Source: UMGS172 sp045647525 (GTDB taxonomy: Bacteria > Bacillota > Clostridia > Oscillospirales > Acutalibacteraceae). From it: a stretch of 35,960 nucleotides of DNA. Positions within the stretch are counted from its first letter, which is position 1. The number at the start of each line of letters is the position of its first letter. Both the position numbers and the translations under genes were made by a program. The notes under the pieces are model-generated. The model saw only the letters and a program-made list of their open reading frames with translations, was not told where the DNA came from and did no database searches. This document shows, one piece after another, positions 1-9,532 of the stretch. The stretch is taken from NCBI GenBank assembly GCA_045647525.1, contig JAZRMK010000005.1:1-35960 (forward strand), given 5' to 3'.

Positions 1-1639
<1,639 letters not shown>

Positions 1640-1656
1640 TTAGCTCTCCTCCTTTA

Positions 1657-4600
1657 TCAACCATCAATTTCATCGTCGAAAGAAACATCGGAAAAATCGT
1701 CGGTTTCTTCAACAATTGCTTCGCCGTTTTCATCTTCAAGGCCAAAGCCTGCAAGATCATCGGCTACATTTTCTTCGTTAAACTCTGCGCCGTCCAACAC
1801 GGGAGGTACAAAGCCCATATCATCATCGTCGAAGGTCTGTTTGAGGTCGATTTCATCGTTGTTAGCGTCAAGAACCTTGACATCCAGACCCAACGATTGA
1901 AGTTCCTTAACAAGAACCTTAAACGATTCGGGAACACCTGATTTGGGAACGTTCTGTCCCTTAACGATAGCCTCATAAGTCTTGACACGTCCGACAACGT
2001 CGTCAGATTTTACAGTCAAGATTTCCTGCAAGGTGTATGCAGCACCGTATGCTTCCAAAGCCCAAACTTCCATTTCACCGAAACGTTGGCCGCCGAACTG
2101 AGCTTTACCGCCCAACGGCTGCTGAGTAACAAGTGAGTAAGGACCGGTAGAACGAGCATGAATCTTATCGTCAACCAAGTGATGCAATTTGAGGTAGTAC
2201 ATATAACCTACTGTTACGCGGTTATCAAACGGTTCACCGGTACGTCCGTCGTAAAGCTGAACCTTGCCGTCCTGGTTATATCCGGCTTCTTCCAACAAAG
2301 CTCTGATGTCAGACTCGTGTGCACCGTCAAATACAGGTGTGCAAACCTTCCAGCCGAGAGCCTTTGCGGCATAACCCAAATGAACTTCAAGAACCTGACC
2401 GATGTTCATACGTGAAGGAACACCGAGGGGGTTCAAAACGATATCAAGCGGAGTACCGTCGGGTAAGAACGGCATATCTTCGCTCGGCAAAATGCGGGAT
2501 ACAACACCCTTGTTACCGTGACGTCCTGCCATCTTATCGCCGACAGAGATCTTACGCTTCTGAGCAATATAGCAACGAACTACGAGGTTAACACCGGGGT
2601 TGAGTTCAGAACAGTTAGAACGGTCGAACATCTTAACATCAACGATGGTGCCGTATTCACCGTGAGGCACACGAAGTGAAGTATCTCTTACTTCACTTGC
2701 CTTTTCACCGAAGATAGCACGCAAAAGTTTTTCTTCTGCGGTGAGTTCGGTTTCGCCCTTAGGTGTTACCTTACCAACAAGGATATCACCTGCTCTGACC
2801 TCAGCGCCGATACGGATAATACCGCGTTCGTCAAGGTCTTTCAATGCGTCTTCACCAACGTTGGGAATGTCGCGGGTAATTTCCTCGGGGCCGAGTTTTG
2901 TATCACGAGCCTCAATATCATACTCTTCAATATGAATAGAGGTGTACATATCTTCTCTTACTAACTTCTGGTTAATAAGAACAGCGTCTTCGTAGTTATA
3001 ACCTTCCCAGGTCATAAAGCCGATAAGTGCATTCTTACCGAGAGAGACCTCACCGTTGCAGGTTGCAGGACCGTCGGCAATAACCTCACCCTTTTCAACC
3101 TTCTGGCCTACATTTACGATAGGTTTCTGGTTGATACAGGTACCGTGGTTGGAACGCAAGAACTTGATAAGCTCATACTCATCAATTTCACCGTTTTCGC
3201 ACTTAATCTTAATCTTGTCTGCACTTGCACCGACAACAGTACCTGCACGTTTTGCAAGAACTACAACGCCGGAGTCAACAGCAGCCTTATACTCCATACC
3301 GGTACCTACGATAGGATTCTCGGTTTTCAAAAGCGGCACAGCCTGCTTCTGCATGTTAGAACCCATCAAAGCACGGTTGGTATCGTCGTTCTCAAGGAAC
3401 GGAATCATTGCAGTTGCAACCGATACAACCATCTTCGGCGAAACATCCATAAAGTCGATGCTGGAACCGTTGGTTTCGAGGAACTGGTCACGGCAACGGG
3501 CATTGATACGGTCATTAAGGAAATGACCCTCATCATCCAACGGCTCGTTAGCCTGAGCAACGATATACTCGTCTTCCTCGTCGGCTGTCATATAAACAAC
3601 TTCATCCAAGACCTTACCGGTAGCTTTGTCAACCTTGCGGAAAGGAGTCTCGATAAAGCCGTATTCGTTAATTTTAGCAAAGGTTGCCAAGTAGGAAATA
3701 AGACCGATGTTAGGACCTTCAGGGGTCTCGATCGGGCACATACGTCCGTAGTGGCTGTAATGAACGTCTCGAACTTCGAAACCTGCACGGTCACGCGACA
3801 AACCGCCGGGACCCAATGCCGACAAACGACGCTTATGAGTAAGCTCGGACAAGGGGTTGGTCTGGTCCATAAACTGTGACAAAGGTGAGGAGCCAAAGAA
3901 TTCCTTTATAGCTGCAACAACAGGACGAATGTTGATAAGACTCTGAGGAGTAATAACGTCAACATCCTGAGCCTGTAATGTCATCTTTTCGCGGATAACT
4001 CTCTCCATACGCGAGAAACCGATGCGGAACTGATTCTGCAAAAGTTCGCCAACGCAACGGATACGGCGGTTGCCCAGATGGTCAATATCGTCTGTGCTTC
4101 CGATTCCGTGAGGAAGGCCGAGGAAATAGTTGATAGAAGCAAAAATGTCTTCTACGGTAATATGCTTGGGGCAAAGTGCGTCAAGGTTATCTTCAATAGC
4201 CTGTCTTACTGCCTCTTCTCCCTCGTTGTTTTCCAAAATGTCTTTGAGCACGGAGAATACAACGTTTTCCTTGATACCGAACTCAGAAAGGTCGAAATCA
4301 ACGAAATCTTTAATGTCGACCATACCGTTGGAAATAACCTTAACTTCGATGCGGTCGCCCTCATTTTCGAGGACGTCGAGATAAACCTCGCTTACACCTT
4401 TCTTTTCAAGTTCCTTTGACTTTTCACGGGTGATGGTCTCGCCTGCATCAACAAGCAATTCACCTGTCATGGGGTCAACAACGGGACGGCTTGCAACCTT
4501 GCCGGCAACACGTGCACCGATAGCAAGCTTTTTATTGTATTTAAAACGTCCTACTCGTGACAAATCGTAACGGCGGTCGTCAAAGAAGAGCTGCTCAATG

Positions 4601-5373
4601 TGAGTCTGAGCACCTTCAACCGTTGCAGGCTCGCCGGGACGAAGCTTTTTGTATACTTCAATAAGAGCTGAATCTGTGTCTATGGACGTGTCCTTCTCAA
4701 ATGTGATGGACATTCTTTCGTCCTCACCGAGAAGTTCGGCGATTTCGAAGTTGCTCTGAATGCCGAGAGCACGTACAAATGTACTTAACGGCAGTTTGCG
4801 GTTTTTGTCAATACGGACATAGAGCGCACCGTCCTGAGCAGTTTCATACTCAAGCCATGCACCGCGGTTAGGAATAACGGTAGAGCTGAAAAGCTTCTTA
4901 CCGGTCTTATCAATTTCACAGTCAAAATATACGCCGGGAGAACGGACGAGCTGAGAAACAACAACACGTTCGGCACCGTTGATAACAAAGGTACCCGAAT
5001 CGGTCATAAGGGGGAAATCACCCATAAAGACCTCGTTCTCTTTAATTTCGCCTGTTTCCATATTCTGCAATCTGGCCAGCACTCTAAGAGGTGCAGCGTA
5101 TGTTGCATCTCTCTCCTTGCATTCGATTACGGAATATTTCGGCTTGTCGTCAAGACGGTAGTCGATAAAATCGAGTACCAGGTTGCCGGTGTAGTCAGTG
5201 ATAGACGACATATCGGCAAATACTTCCTTGAGGCCCTCTTTCAGGAACCACTCATAAGAATCCTTCTGAATCTCAATGAGGTTAGGCATATCAATAACTT
5301 CATTGATTTTAGAGAAGGTCATTCTCTCGTTCTTTCCGAGTTTAACGGGTTTTACTTGCACCGTTTGAGCCAT
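1657..5373 (-). CDS. rpoB: RNA polymerase beta subunit
   Basis: This is a complete beta subunit of 1238 residues, a normal Firmicutes length. The rifampicin-pocket segment reads GSSPLSQFMDQTNPLSEL then THKRRLSALGPGGLSRDRAG. The positions matching E. coli D516, H526 and S531 keep the sensitive residues, but proline stands where E. coli has Q510. The conserved block GDKMAGRHGNKGVVSRILP and the C-terminal GGKAQFGGQRFGEMEVWALEA are intact. The C-terminus ends in a long acidic tail of about 50 residues. The start at 5373 follows AAGGAG with good spacing. A consensus promoter at 5563-5591 and a leader of about 180 bases precede it. The usual Firmicutes neighbours rplJ and rplL are not upstream; divergent nadA is. 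Confidence 0.99.
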   Translation of the reverse strand: MAQTVQVKPVKLGKNERMTFSKINEVIDMPNLIEIQKDSYEWFLKEGLKEVFADMSSITDYTGNLVLDFIDYRLDDKPKYSVIECKERDATYAAPLRVLARLQNMETGEIKENEVFMGDFPLMTDSGTFVINGAERVVVSQLVRSPGVYFDCEIDKTGKKLFSSTVIPNRGAWLEYETAQDGALYVRIDKNRKLPLSTFVRALGIQSNFEIAELLGEDERMSITFEKDTSIDTDSALIEVYKKLRPGEPATVEGAQTHIEQLFFDDRRYDLSRVGRFKYNKKLAIGARVAGKVASRPVVDPMTGELLVDAGETITREKSKELEKKGVSEVYLDVLENEGDRIEVKVISNGMVDIKDFVDFDLSEFGIKENVVFSVLKDILENNEGEEAVRQAIEDNLDALCPKHITVEDIFASINYFLGLPHGIGSTDDIDHLGNRRIRCVGELLQNQFRIGFSRMERVIREKMTLQAQDVDVITPQSLINIRPVVAAIKEFFGSSPLSQFMDQTNPLSELTHKRRLSALGPGGLSRDRAGFEVRDVHYSHYGRMCPIETPEGPNIGLISYLATFAKINEYGFIETPFRKVDKATGKVLDEVVYMTADEEDEYIVAQANEPLDDEGHFLNDRINARCRDQFLETNGSSIDFMDVSPKMVVSVATAMIPFLENDDTNRALMGSNMQKQAVPLLKTENPIVGTGMEYKAAVDSGVVVLAKRAGTVVGASADKIKIKCENGEIDEYELIKFLRSNHGTCINQKPIVNVGQKVEKGEVIADGPATCNGEVSLGKNALIGFMTWEGYNYEDAVLINQKLVREDMYTSIHIEEYDIEARDTKLGPEEITRDIPNVGEDALKDLDERGIIRIGAEVRAGDILVGKVTPKGETELTAEEKLLRAIFGEKASEVRDTSLRVPHGEYGTIVDVKMFDRSNCSELNPGVNLVVRCYIAQKRKISVGDKMAGRHGNKGVVSRILPSEDMPFLPDGTPLDIVLNPLGVPSRMNIGQVLEVHLGYAAKALGWKVCTPVFDGAHESDIRALLEEAGYNQDGKVQLYDGRTGEPFDNRVTVGYMYYLKLHHLVDDKIHARSTGPYSLVTQQPLGGKAQFGGQRFGEMEVWALEAYGAAYTLQEILTVKSDDVVGRVKTYEAIVKGQNVPKSGVPESFKVLVKELQSLGLDVKVLDANNDEIDLKQTFDDDDMGFVPPVLDGAEFNEENVADDLAGFGLEDENGEAIVEETDDFSDVSFDDEIDG

Positions 5374-5556
5374 AGACTTTAATCACTCCTTATATTGTTC
5401 GAACCTTTTGGGGTCGCCCTACCGCCAAAAAACCTTTTAAAAGCCTTTTGCGGTTTAGTGATAGGACACAGATTTAACTCAAAAAAGTGGGTCGTTTTTT
5501 GCAACTTTCACCTACAAAAAGGGAAAAAAGGTGCATATTAACCCATATTTGAGCAA
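5374..5556 (-). promoter_or_regulatory. Long, foldable 5' leader of rpoBC
   Basis: This is the inferred transcript leader between the rpoB promoter and the rpoB start, part of the only gene-free stretch above 300 bases (5374-5788). In transcript order, CUCAAA and UGGGU (5548-5553 and 5541-5545) pair with ACCCA and UUUGAG (5488-5492 and 5478-5483). A CACCU/AGGUG stem (5529-5533 with 5509-5513) lies inside. A separate hairpin, ACCGCAAAA against UUUUGGCGGU with one bulge, spans 5421-5454. No U-run follows it, so it is not a plain terminator. No small open frame with a ribosome site is apparent. Whether it regulates rpoBC is inference. Confidence 0.5.
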
Positions 5557-5562
5557 TTTACA

Positions 5563-5591
5563 AGTATACTACCAAAAAGTCAAGTTGTCAA
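5563..5591 (-). promoter_or_regulatory. Sigma-A promoter of rpoBC
   Basis: On the minus strand, TTGACA (5586-5591), a 17-base spacer and TATACT (5563-5568) make a near-perfect housekeeping promoter. The expected start of transcription is near 5556, giving a leader of about 180 bases before rpoB. Confidence 0.88.
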
Positions 5592-5683
5592 TAGGGTAAA
5601 CTTGAATTTCTGAAAAAAATTTCCAAGTCGAAAAATGTCAAAATTTCTACCCTTTTGACTTCTCTTTTGTAATATAGGTTTCG

Positions 5684-5712
5684 TTGACAAAGGATTACGG
5701 GTTTGTTATAAT
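5684..5712 (+). promoter_or_regulatory. Sigma-A promoter of nadA-mnmA-apbE
   Basis: A perfect consensus: TTGACA (5684-5689), 17 bases, TATAAT (5707-5712). Transcription should begin near 5719, about 70 bases before nadA. It faces away from the rpoB promoter, with about 92 bases between the two -35 boxes. A 7 bp inverted repeat, GTCAAAA/TTTTGAC, lies just upstream at 5637-5659. No known repressor site is recognised. Confidence 0.88.
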
Positions 5713-5788
5713 CGGTATATAAATATATAATGTATGAAAAAGGGCATCTTCTTTCCTTTTTTAACTTGCACTTGAAAGGTGAAAAATC

Positions 5789-6703
5789 ATGACAGTAAGA
5801 GAAATTCAGGATGAAATACTGCGTATAAAAAAAGAACAAAACGTCTGTATATTGGCTCACGCATATCAGGCAAGAGAAATTGTGGAGATTGCCGATTTTG
5901 TCGGCGACTCATTCGGACTTTCGGTTGAAGCCTCGAAGACCGATGCCGACACAGTAATAATGTGCGGCGTGCGTTTTATGGCCGAAACAGTCAAGATACT
6001 CTCCCCCGATAAAAAGGTTATCCTCTCCTCTGCAAATGCGGGTTGTCCTATGGCAGAGCAGATTTCACCCGAAGAGGTATTAAAGTTAAAAGAGCAATAT
6101 CCTGACGCCAAGGTTGTTGCATACATAAATACTACCAGCGCTTTGAAGACGGTGTGTGACGTCTGTGTAACTTCGGCTTCGGCATTAAAAATTGTCGAAA
6201 GCCTGCCAGAAAAAGATATCATATTTATCCCCGATATAAACCTCGGCACATATATTGCCGACAAATTACCCCAAAAGAACGTTATCCGCATCAACGGTGG
6301 TTGTCCTTATCACGCCTCTGTCACACGAGAAGATGTACTTCTCGCAAAATCTCAGCATCCCGATGCCAAATTGCTCGTTCACCCTGAGTGCAAAAAAGAA
6401 GTTGTAGAACTTGCTGATTTTGTAGGCAGTACAACGGCAATAATTAAATATGCAGAAGAAAGTAACTGCAAGGAATTTATAATAGGCACTGAAACCAGTA
6501 TTGCCGAGTATTTGCAGTACGAGTTGCCCGAAAAACAATTCTATCCTCTGTCGGCAGGACTGATTTGCCGTGAGATGAAATTGACAACCTTGCCAGATGT
6601 TTTAGGTTGTCTAAAAGGAATTGCGGGTGAAGAAATTATCCTCGACGACGAAACACGTCAAAAGGCAAAAATTTGTATTGATGAGATGTTGAGATTAGGA
6701 TGA
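5789..6703 (+). CDS. nadA: Quinolinate synthase A (Fe-S enzyme of NAD synthesis)
   Basis: This enzyme condenses iminoaspartate with dihydroxyacetone phosphate to make quinolinate, a step in de novo NAD synthesis in the cytoplasm. The 304-residue length fits the compact bacterial form. The three expected [4Fe-4S] ligands are present: C86 (NAGCPMAE), C172 (NGGCPYHASV) and C260 (GLICREMK). An N-terminal HAYQ and the IADFVGDS segment also match the family. The start follows AAAGGTG at seven bases. The partner genes nadB and nadC, often in the same operon, are not in this window. The stop overlaps the mnmA start (ATGA), so the two are translationally coupled. Confidence 0.97.
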   Translation: MTVREIQDEILRIKKEQNVCILAHAYQAREIVEIADFVGDSFGLSVEASKTDADTVIMCGVRFMAETVKILSPDKKVILSSANAGCPMAEQISPEEVLKLKEQYPDAKVVAYINTTSALKTVCDVCVTSASALKIVESLPEKDIIFIPDINLGTYIADKLPQKNVIRINGGCPYHASVTREDVLLAKSQHPDAKLLVHPECKKEVVELADFVGSTTAIIKYAEESNCKEFIIGTETSIAEYLQYELPEKQFYPLSAGLICREMKLTTLPDVLGCLKGIAGEEIILDDETRQKAKICIDEMLRLG

Positions 6704-7725
6704 GTAAAAAAGCTTTAATAGCATTGAGTGGCGGTGTAGATTCTGCCGTTGCGCTTAACCTTATGTTGCAGAATAGCTATGAGGTTGAGGGAATAACGAT
6801 GAGTTTGCTTGACGGCGACGACCAAAACGCTTTGGATGCGAAGTCTGTTGCCGACAGAGCATCTGTTCCCTTTTCGGTCGTTGATTTGAAAGATTTTTTC
6901 AAAGAAACCGTTATTGCGGATTTCGTAGACTCTTACGAATCGGGACTGACTCCCAATCCTTGCATTATCTGCAACAAGAAACTTAAATTCGGAAAACTGC
7001 TGGAAATCTGTGACGAAAAAGGAATTGACTTTTTGGTGACGGGTCACTATGCAAAGGTAGAGAACTCTAACGGAAAAGTATTATTAAAAAAGGCTGACGA
7101 CCCGAAAAAAGACCAGTCGTATTTTCTATATTCTCTTACACCCGAGCAGTTAAAACGCGTAATTTTTCCTTTGGGTGAATATTCCAAATCCCAAATCCGC
7201 GAAATTGCCGAAAACTTGAATCTTGAAAACGCTCACCGCCGAGACAGTCAGGACATCTGCTTTGTGCCTGATGGCGACTACATCAAAGTAATAGATTATT
7301 ATACTAACAAAAAATATCCCTTCGGAAACTTTATCGATAAGGATGGTAACGTTTTAGGCAAGCACCAAGGCATTGTCAGATACACTGTGGGACAAAGAAA
7401 AGGTTTGGGAATTGCTTTGGGCAAACCGATGTATGTTTGCGACAAAAATGCAGAGAACAATACCGTTACACTAAGTACCGACGAGGAGCTGTACGGCACC
7501 ACCCTTACCGCTAAAAATCTTAACTGGATAGTAACTCCCGTTATCGATACTTTTCGTTGCAAGGCACGGATCCGCTACCGCCACGAAGAGCAACCGGCAA
7601 CCGTTACTCTTCTCGGCGACACCGCAATAGTGGTTTTCGACCAACCGCAACGAGCAATAACTCCCGGGCAGTCCGTTGTATTCTACTACGATGATATAGT
7701 GTTGGGTGGCGGAATAATCGAATAA
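6700..7725 (+). CDS. mnmA: tRNA-specific 2-thiouridylase MnmA
   Basis: MnmA puts sulfur on U34 of Lys, Glu and Gln tRNAs, using ATP and a relayed persulfide. The N-terminal PP-loop motif SGGVDSAV is at residues 10-17. The cysteine pair NPCIICN (C88, C91) and the second catalytic cysteine C187 in DSQDICFVPDGDY are present, with C91 aligning to the E. coli nucleophile C102. The C-terminal RVRYxxx-like beta-barrel is intact (KARIRYRHEEQPA). The length of 341 is slightly short but complete. It starts inside the nadA stop (ATGA) with only a weak ribosome site, so coupling with nadA is likely. The cysteine desulfurase that would supply sulfur is not nearby. Confidence 0.97.
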   Translation: MSKKALIALSGGVDSAVALNLMLQNSYEVEGITMSLLDGDDQNALDAKSVADRASVPFSVVDLKDFFKETVIADFVDSYESGLTPNPCIICNKKLKFGKLLEICDEKGIDFLVTGHYAKVENSNGKVLLKKADDPKKDQSYFLYSLTPEQLKRVIFPLGEYSKSQIREIAENLNLENAHRRDSQDICFVPDGDYIKVIDYYTNKKYPFGNFIDKDGNVLGKHQGIVRYTVGQRKGLGIALGKPMYVCDKNAENNTVTLSTDEELYGTTLTAKNLNWIVTPVIDTFRCKARIRYRHEEQPATVTLLGDTAIVVFDQPQRAITPGQSVVFYYDDIVLGGGIIE

Positions 7726-7738
7726 AGGCGTGACTTTT

Positions 7739-8749
7739 ATGAAAAAAATCGGCTCGATTGTTTTGAGCCTATTGTTGACTCTGTGTTTTTGCAGTTGTAA
7801 GGACACAAAAGAAAACAAGCTTTCTTCAACGCAGGTTATGATGGACACTGTCGTAACAGTAACTATATGGGATTCTGATCAAGAAACTCTAAACAGTGCA
7901 ATAGCACTTTGCAAAAAATATGAGCAACTTTTCAGCCGAACTGTTGAAGGCAGCGACGTCAGCCGAATCAACAAAGCGGTCGAAAACTCGAACGCAGAAA
8001 GTAACGAGGTTTTGTCGGCAACTGTTTCGGACGAAACTATTGAAATTTTAAAATCAGCCCAAGATATGTCGCAAAAATCGGACGGTGCGTTTGATGTAAC
8101 CATTCTTCCGCTTGTAAAACTTTGGAATATTACCAATGCTACAAAGCCGCCGAAAGAAGCTGATATTGAAAACGCTAAACTAAAAGTCAATTTTAACTCT
8201 TTGCAGATTTCGGGAAACGAGGTCTCTTCCCGATTCGCCCAAATCGACCTGGGTGGAATTGCCAAGGGCTATATTGCCGACAAGGTGTGTGAATACCTTA
8301 AATCCAAAGGTGTTAAAAAGGCAATTATAAATTTGGGCGGAAACGTATGCGTTATGGGTGATGAAAACTACTCAATAGGTATTCAGAAGCCTTTTGACCT
8401 TCACGGTGAATCGGCTGCGGTATTAAAGTTGAGCAACAAAACCACCGTCACTTCGGGTATCTACGAGCGCTACTTCGAATACGAAGGTGAGATATACCAC
8501 CACATTATTGATCCAAAAACAGGCTACCCTGCCAATAACAATGTGGCTTCGGTCACCGTAATTGCCGATAATTCAAGCATTGCCGATTGCCTTTCTACCG
8601 CCTGCCTTATTTTAGGCGTGGACGACGGTATGAAATTGGCATACGAGTACAATGCCGAAACGGTCTTTATAACAACCGACGGTGAAATAATAGTATCAAA
8701 GGGCCTTAATAAAACCGATGGCGAAACCCCAACAATAACATTCGAATGA
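7739..8749 (+). CDS. apbE: FAD:protein FMN transferase ApbE (lipoprotein)
   Basis: ApbE cleaves FAD and attaches the FMN part to a threonine of an FMN-binding domain, here outside the membrane. The N-terminus is a lipoprotein signal: MKK, a leucine-rich stretch, then C20 after FCS. Family motifs are DLGGIAKGYIADKV (170-183), INLGGNVCVMG (198-208), TSGIYERYF (238-246), HHIIDPKTGYP (254-264) and the metal-site region IADCLSTACLILG (281-293). I chose ATG at 7739 because AAAGG lies ten bases upstream. The GTG nine bases earlier sits almost on that site. It is the last gene of the nadA unit. A convergent FMN-binding lipoprotein lies 122 bases away and is the natural candidate substrate. Confidence 0.95.
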   Translation: MKKIGSIVLSLLLTLCFCSCKDTKENKLSSTQVMMDTVVTVTIWDSDQETLNSAIALCKKYEQLFSRTVEGSDVSRINKAVENSNAESNEVLSATVSDETIEILKSAQDMSQKSDGAFDVTILPLVKLWNITNATKPPKEADIENAKLKVNFNSLQISGNEVSSRFAQIDLGGIAKGYIADKVCEYLKSKGVKKAIINLGGNVCVMGDENYSIGIQKPFDLHGESAAVLKLSNKTTVTSGIYERYFEYEGEIYHHIIDPKTGYPANNNVASVTVIADNSSIADCLSTACLILGVDDGMKLAYEYNAETVFITTDGEIIVSKGLNKTDGETPTITFE

Positions 8750-8767
8750 ATTTAAATCTGTAAAGCT

Positions 8768-8802
8768 AAAAGGACTTGAAGTTTAACTTCAAGTCCTTTT
8801 TT
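8768..8802. terminator. Bidirectional intrinsic terminator between apbE and the FMN-binding gene
   Basis: A perfect 12 bp stem, AAGGACTTGAAG with CTTCAAGTCCTT (8770-8781 and 8787-8798), is flanked by A and T runs on both sides. It can end the plus-strand nadA-mnmA-apbE transcript and the minus-strand FMN-binding protein transcript. Confidence 0.93.
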
Positions 8803-8871
8803 ATAATTCCTATCCAAAACTTTTTATTCTTCGTTAATGTTCAGGAAGACGGTTGCGGTTTTGTGCGATTT

Positions 8872-9357
8872 TTACATTCTCGCCTTTGATAAAGCTTTGT
8901 TTACAAGGTCAACATATTCCTTGACCTTGATTGTGCAACCTGTAATTACGTCGGTTTTCTGGTCGCTCTTTATACTTACCGAATCAGTGCCGTGAGCCAC
9001 GACATACTCTTCAAATCGGGCGATCTGCTCGTGCCATTCGTACTTAGCACCGCCTGCTTTCATGCTATACTTTCCCTCTTCGGACAACTGCTTCTTCTTT
9101 TGGCCGTCTTTATTTACAGCGTTGCAGTCAACCGACCTTACTTCGCCGTCGCGTACAAGTACGGTTACTGTTGCTTTGTAGCCTTGGTCATCATAATCGT
9201 TTGCGGTAGCTGTATATTCGCCGTCCTTATATTTGATGCCGGTGACCTCGGACATCATGGATGAAATCTTTTCCTTTCCGTTATCGCCGCAACCTGCAAA
9301 AGTGAGCAAGCACAACGCGGTCAGCACTACAAAACTTAAAACTTTCTTTAACTTCAT
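8872..9357 (-). CDS. FMN-binding domain lipoprotein
   Basis: This is a small exported lipoprotein of 161 residues with one FMN-binding domain (about 40-158). The signal peptide ends in the lipobox FAGC, with C23 as the lipidated cysteine. The C-terminal motif DVITGCTIKV places threonine T142 where ApbE attaches FMN. The usual form is S/T-G-A-T-x-S/T; here the alanine is cysteine and the last position is lysine, so flavinylation is likely but not certain. Such proteins carry electrons at the outer face of the membrane. ATG 9357 is chosen because AAGGAG is seven bases upstream and the signal peptide begins there. The start codon lies in a perfect inverted repeat (9353-9388). It is convergent with apbE. 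Confidence 0.88.
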   Translation of the reverse strand: MKLKKVLSFVVLTALCLLTFAGCGDNGKEKISSMMSEVTGIKYKDGEYTATANDYDDQGYKATVTVLVRDGEVRSVDCNAVNKDGQKKKQLSEEGKYSMKAGGAKYEWHEQIARFEEYVVAHGTDSVSIKSDQKTDVITGCTIKVKEYVDLVNKALSKARM

Positions 9358-9388
9358 ACAAATTCTCCTTTTTATAAATTTGTATGAA
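9353..9388 (-). promoter_or_regulatory. Inverted repeat enclosing the ribosome site and start codon of the FMN-binding gene
   Basis: In transcript order, TTCATACAAATT (9377-9388) is followed by a 12-base loop holding AAGGAG (9365-9370), then the exact complement AATTTGTATGAA (9353-9364). The ATG start (9355-9357) lies inside the second arm. If the RNA folds, the start codon is paired and the ribosome site is in the loop. The stem is AT-rich, so it may melt easily. The repeat is directly visible; its regulatory role is inference. Confidence 0.6.
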
Positions 9389-9445
9389 TATTTTGAACTG
9401 AATGTTTCCGATTTATTCAAGCATATAAAAAAGCCTTGTTTTTTA

Positions 9446-9474
9446 TATATACTATGTCATTCTTAGTGAATCAA
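9446..9474 (-). promoter_or_regulatory. Probable promoter of the FMN-binding lipoprotein gene
   Basis: On the minus strand, TTGATT (9469-9474), 17 bases, then TATATA (9446-9451). The match is fair rather than perfect. The -35 box lies in the U-tract of the gpsA terminator, so this promoter starts where the preceding unit ends. Confidence 0.6.
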
Positions 9475-9510
9475 ATAAAACTGCCCATGTGTTTTTTAAA
9501 CACACGGGCA
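9475..9510 (-). terminator. Intrinsic terminator after gpsA
   Basis: On the minus strand, TGCCCGTGTGTTT pairs with AAACACATGGGCA (9482-9510) through one G-U pair, followed by GTTTTATTT. It closes the DUF512-der-plsY-gpsA unit 22 bases after the gpsA stop. Confidence 0.9.
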
Positions 9511-9532
9511 AATCAATAGATTCTTTTAAGGT

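Noticed and set aside
3145..3879. Open frame of 244 codons opposite rpoB
   Set aside because: It lies wholly within conserved RpoB and shows no recognisable protein features.
5737..5762. AAAAAGG/CCTTTTT stem in the nadA leader, attenuator-like
   Set aside because: Only two G-C pairs and an 11-base loop make it too weak to claim as an attenuator.
5588..5860. Minus-strand open frame across the nadA promoter and start
   Set aside because: It is AT-rich, lacks a ribosome site and covers both a consensus promoter and the start of nadA.
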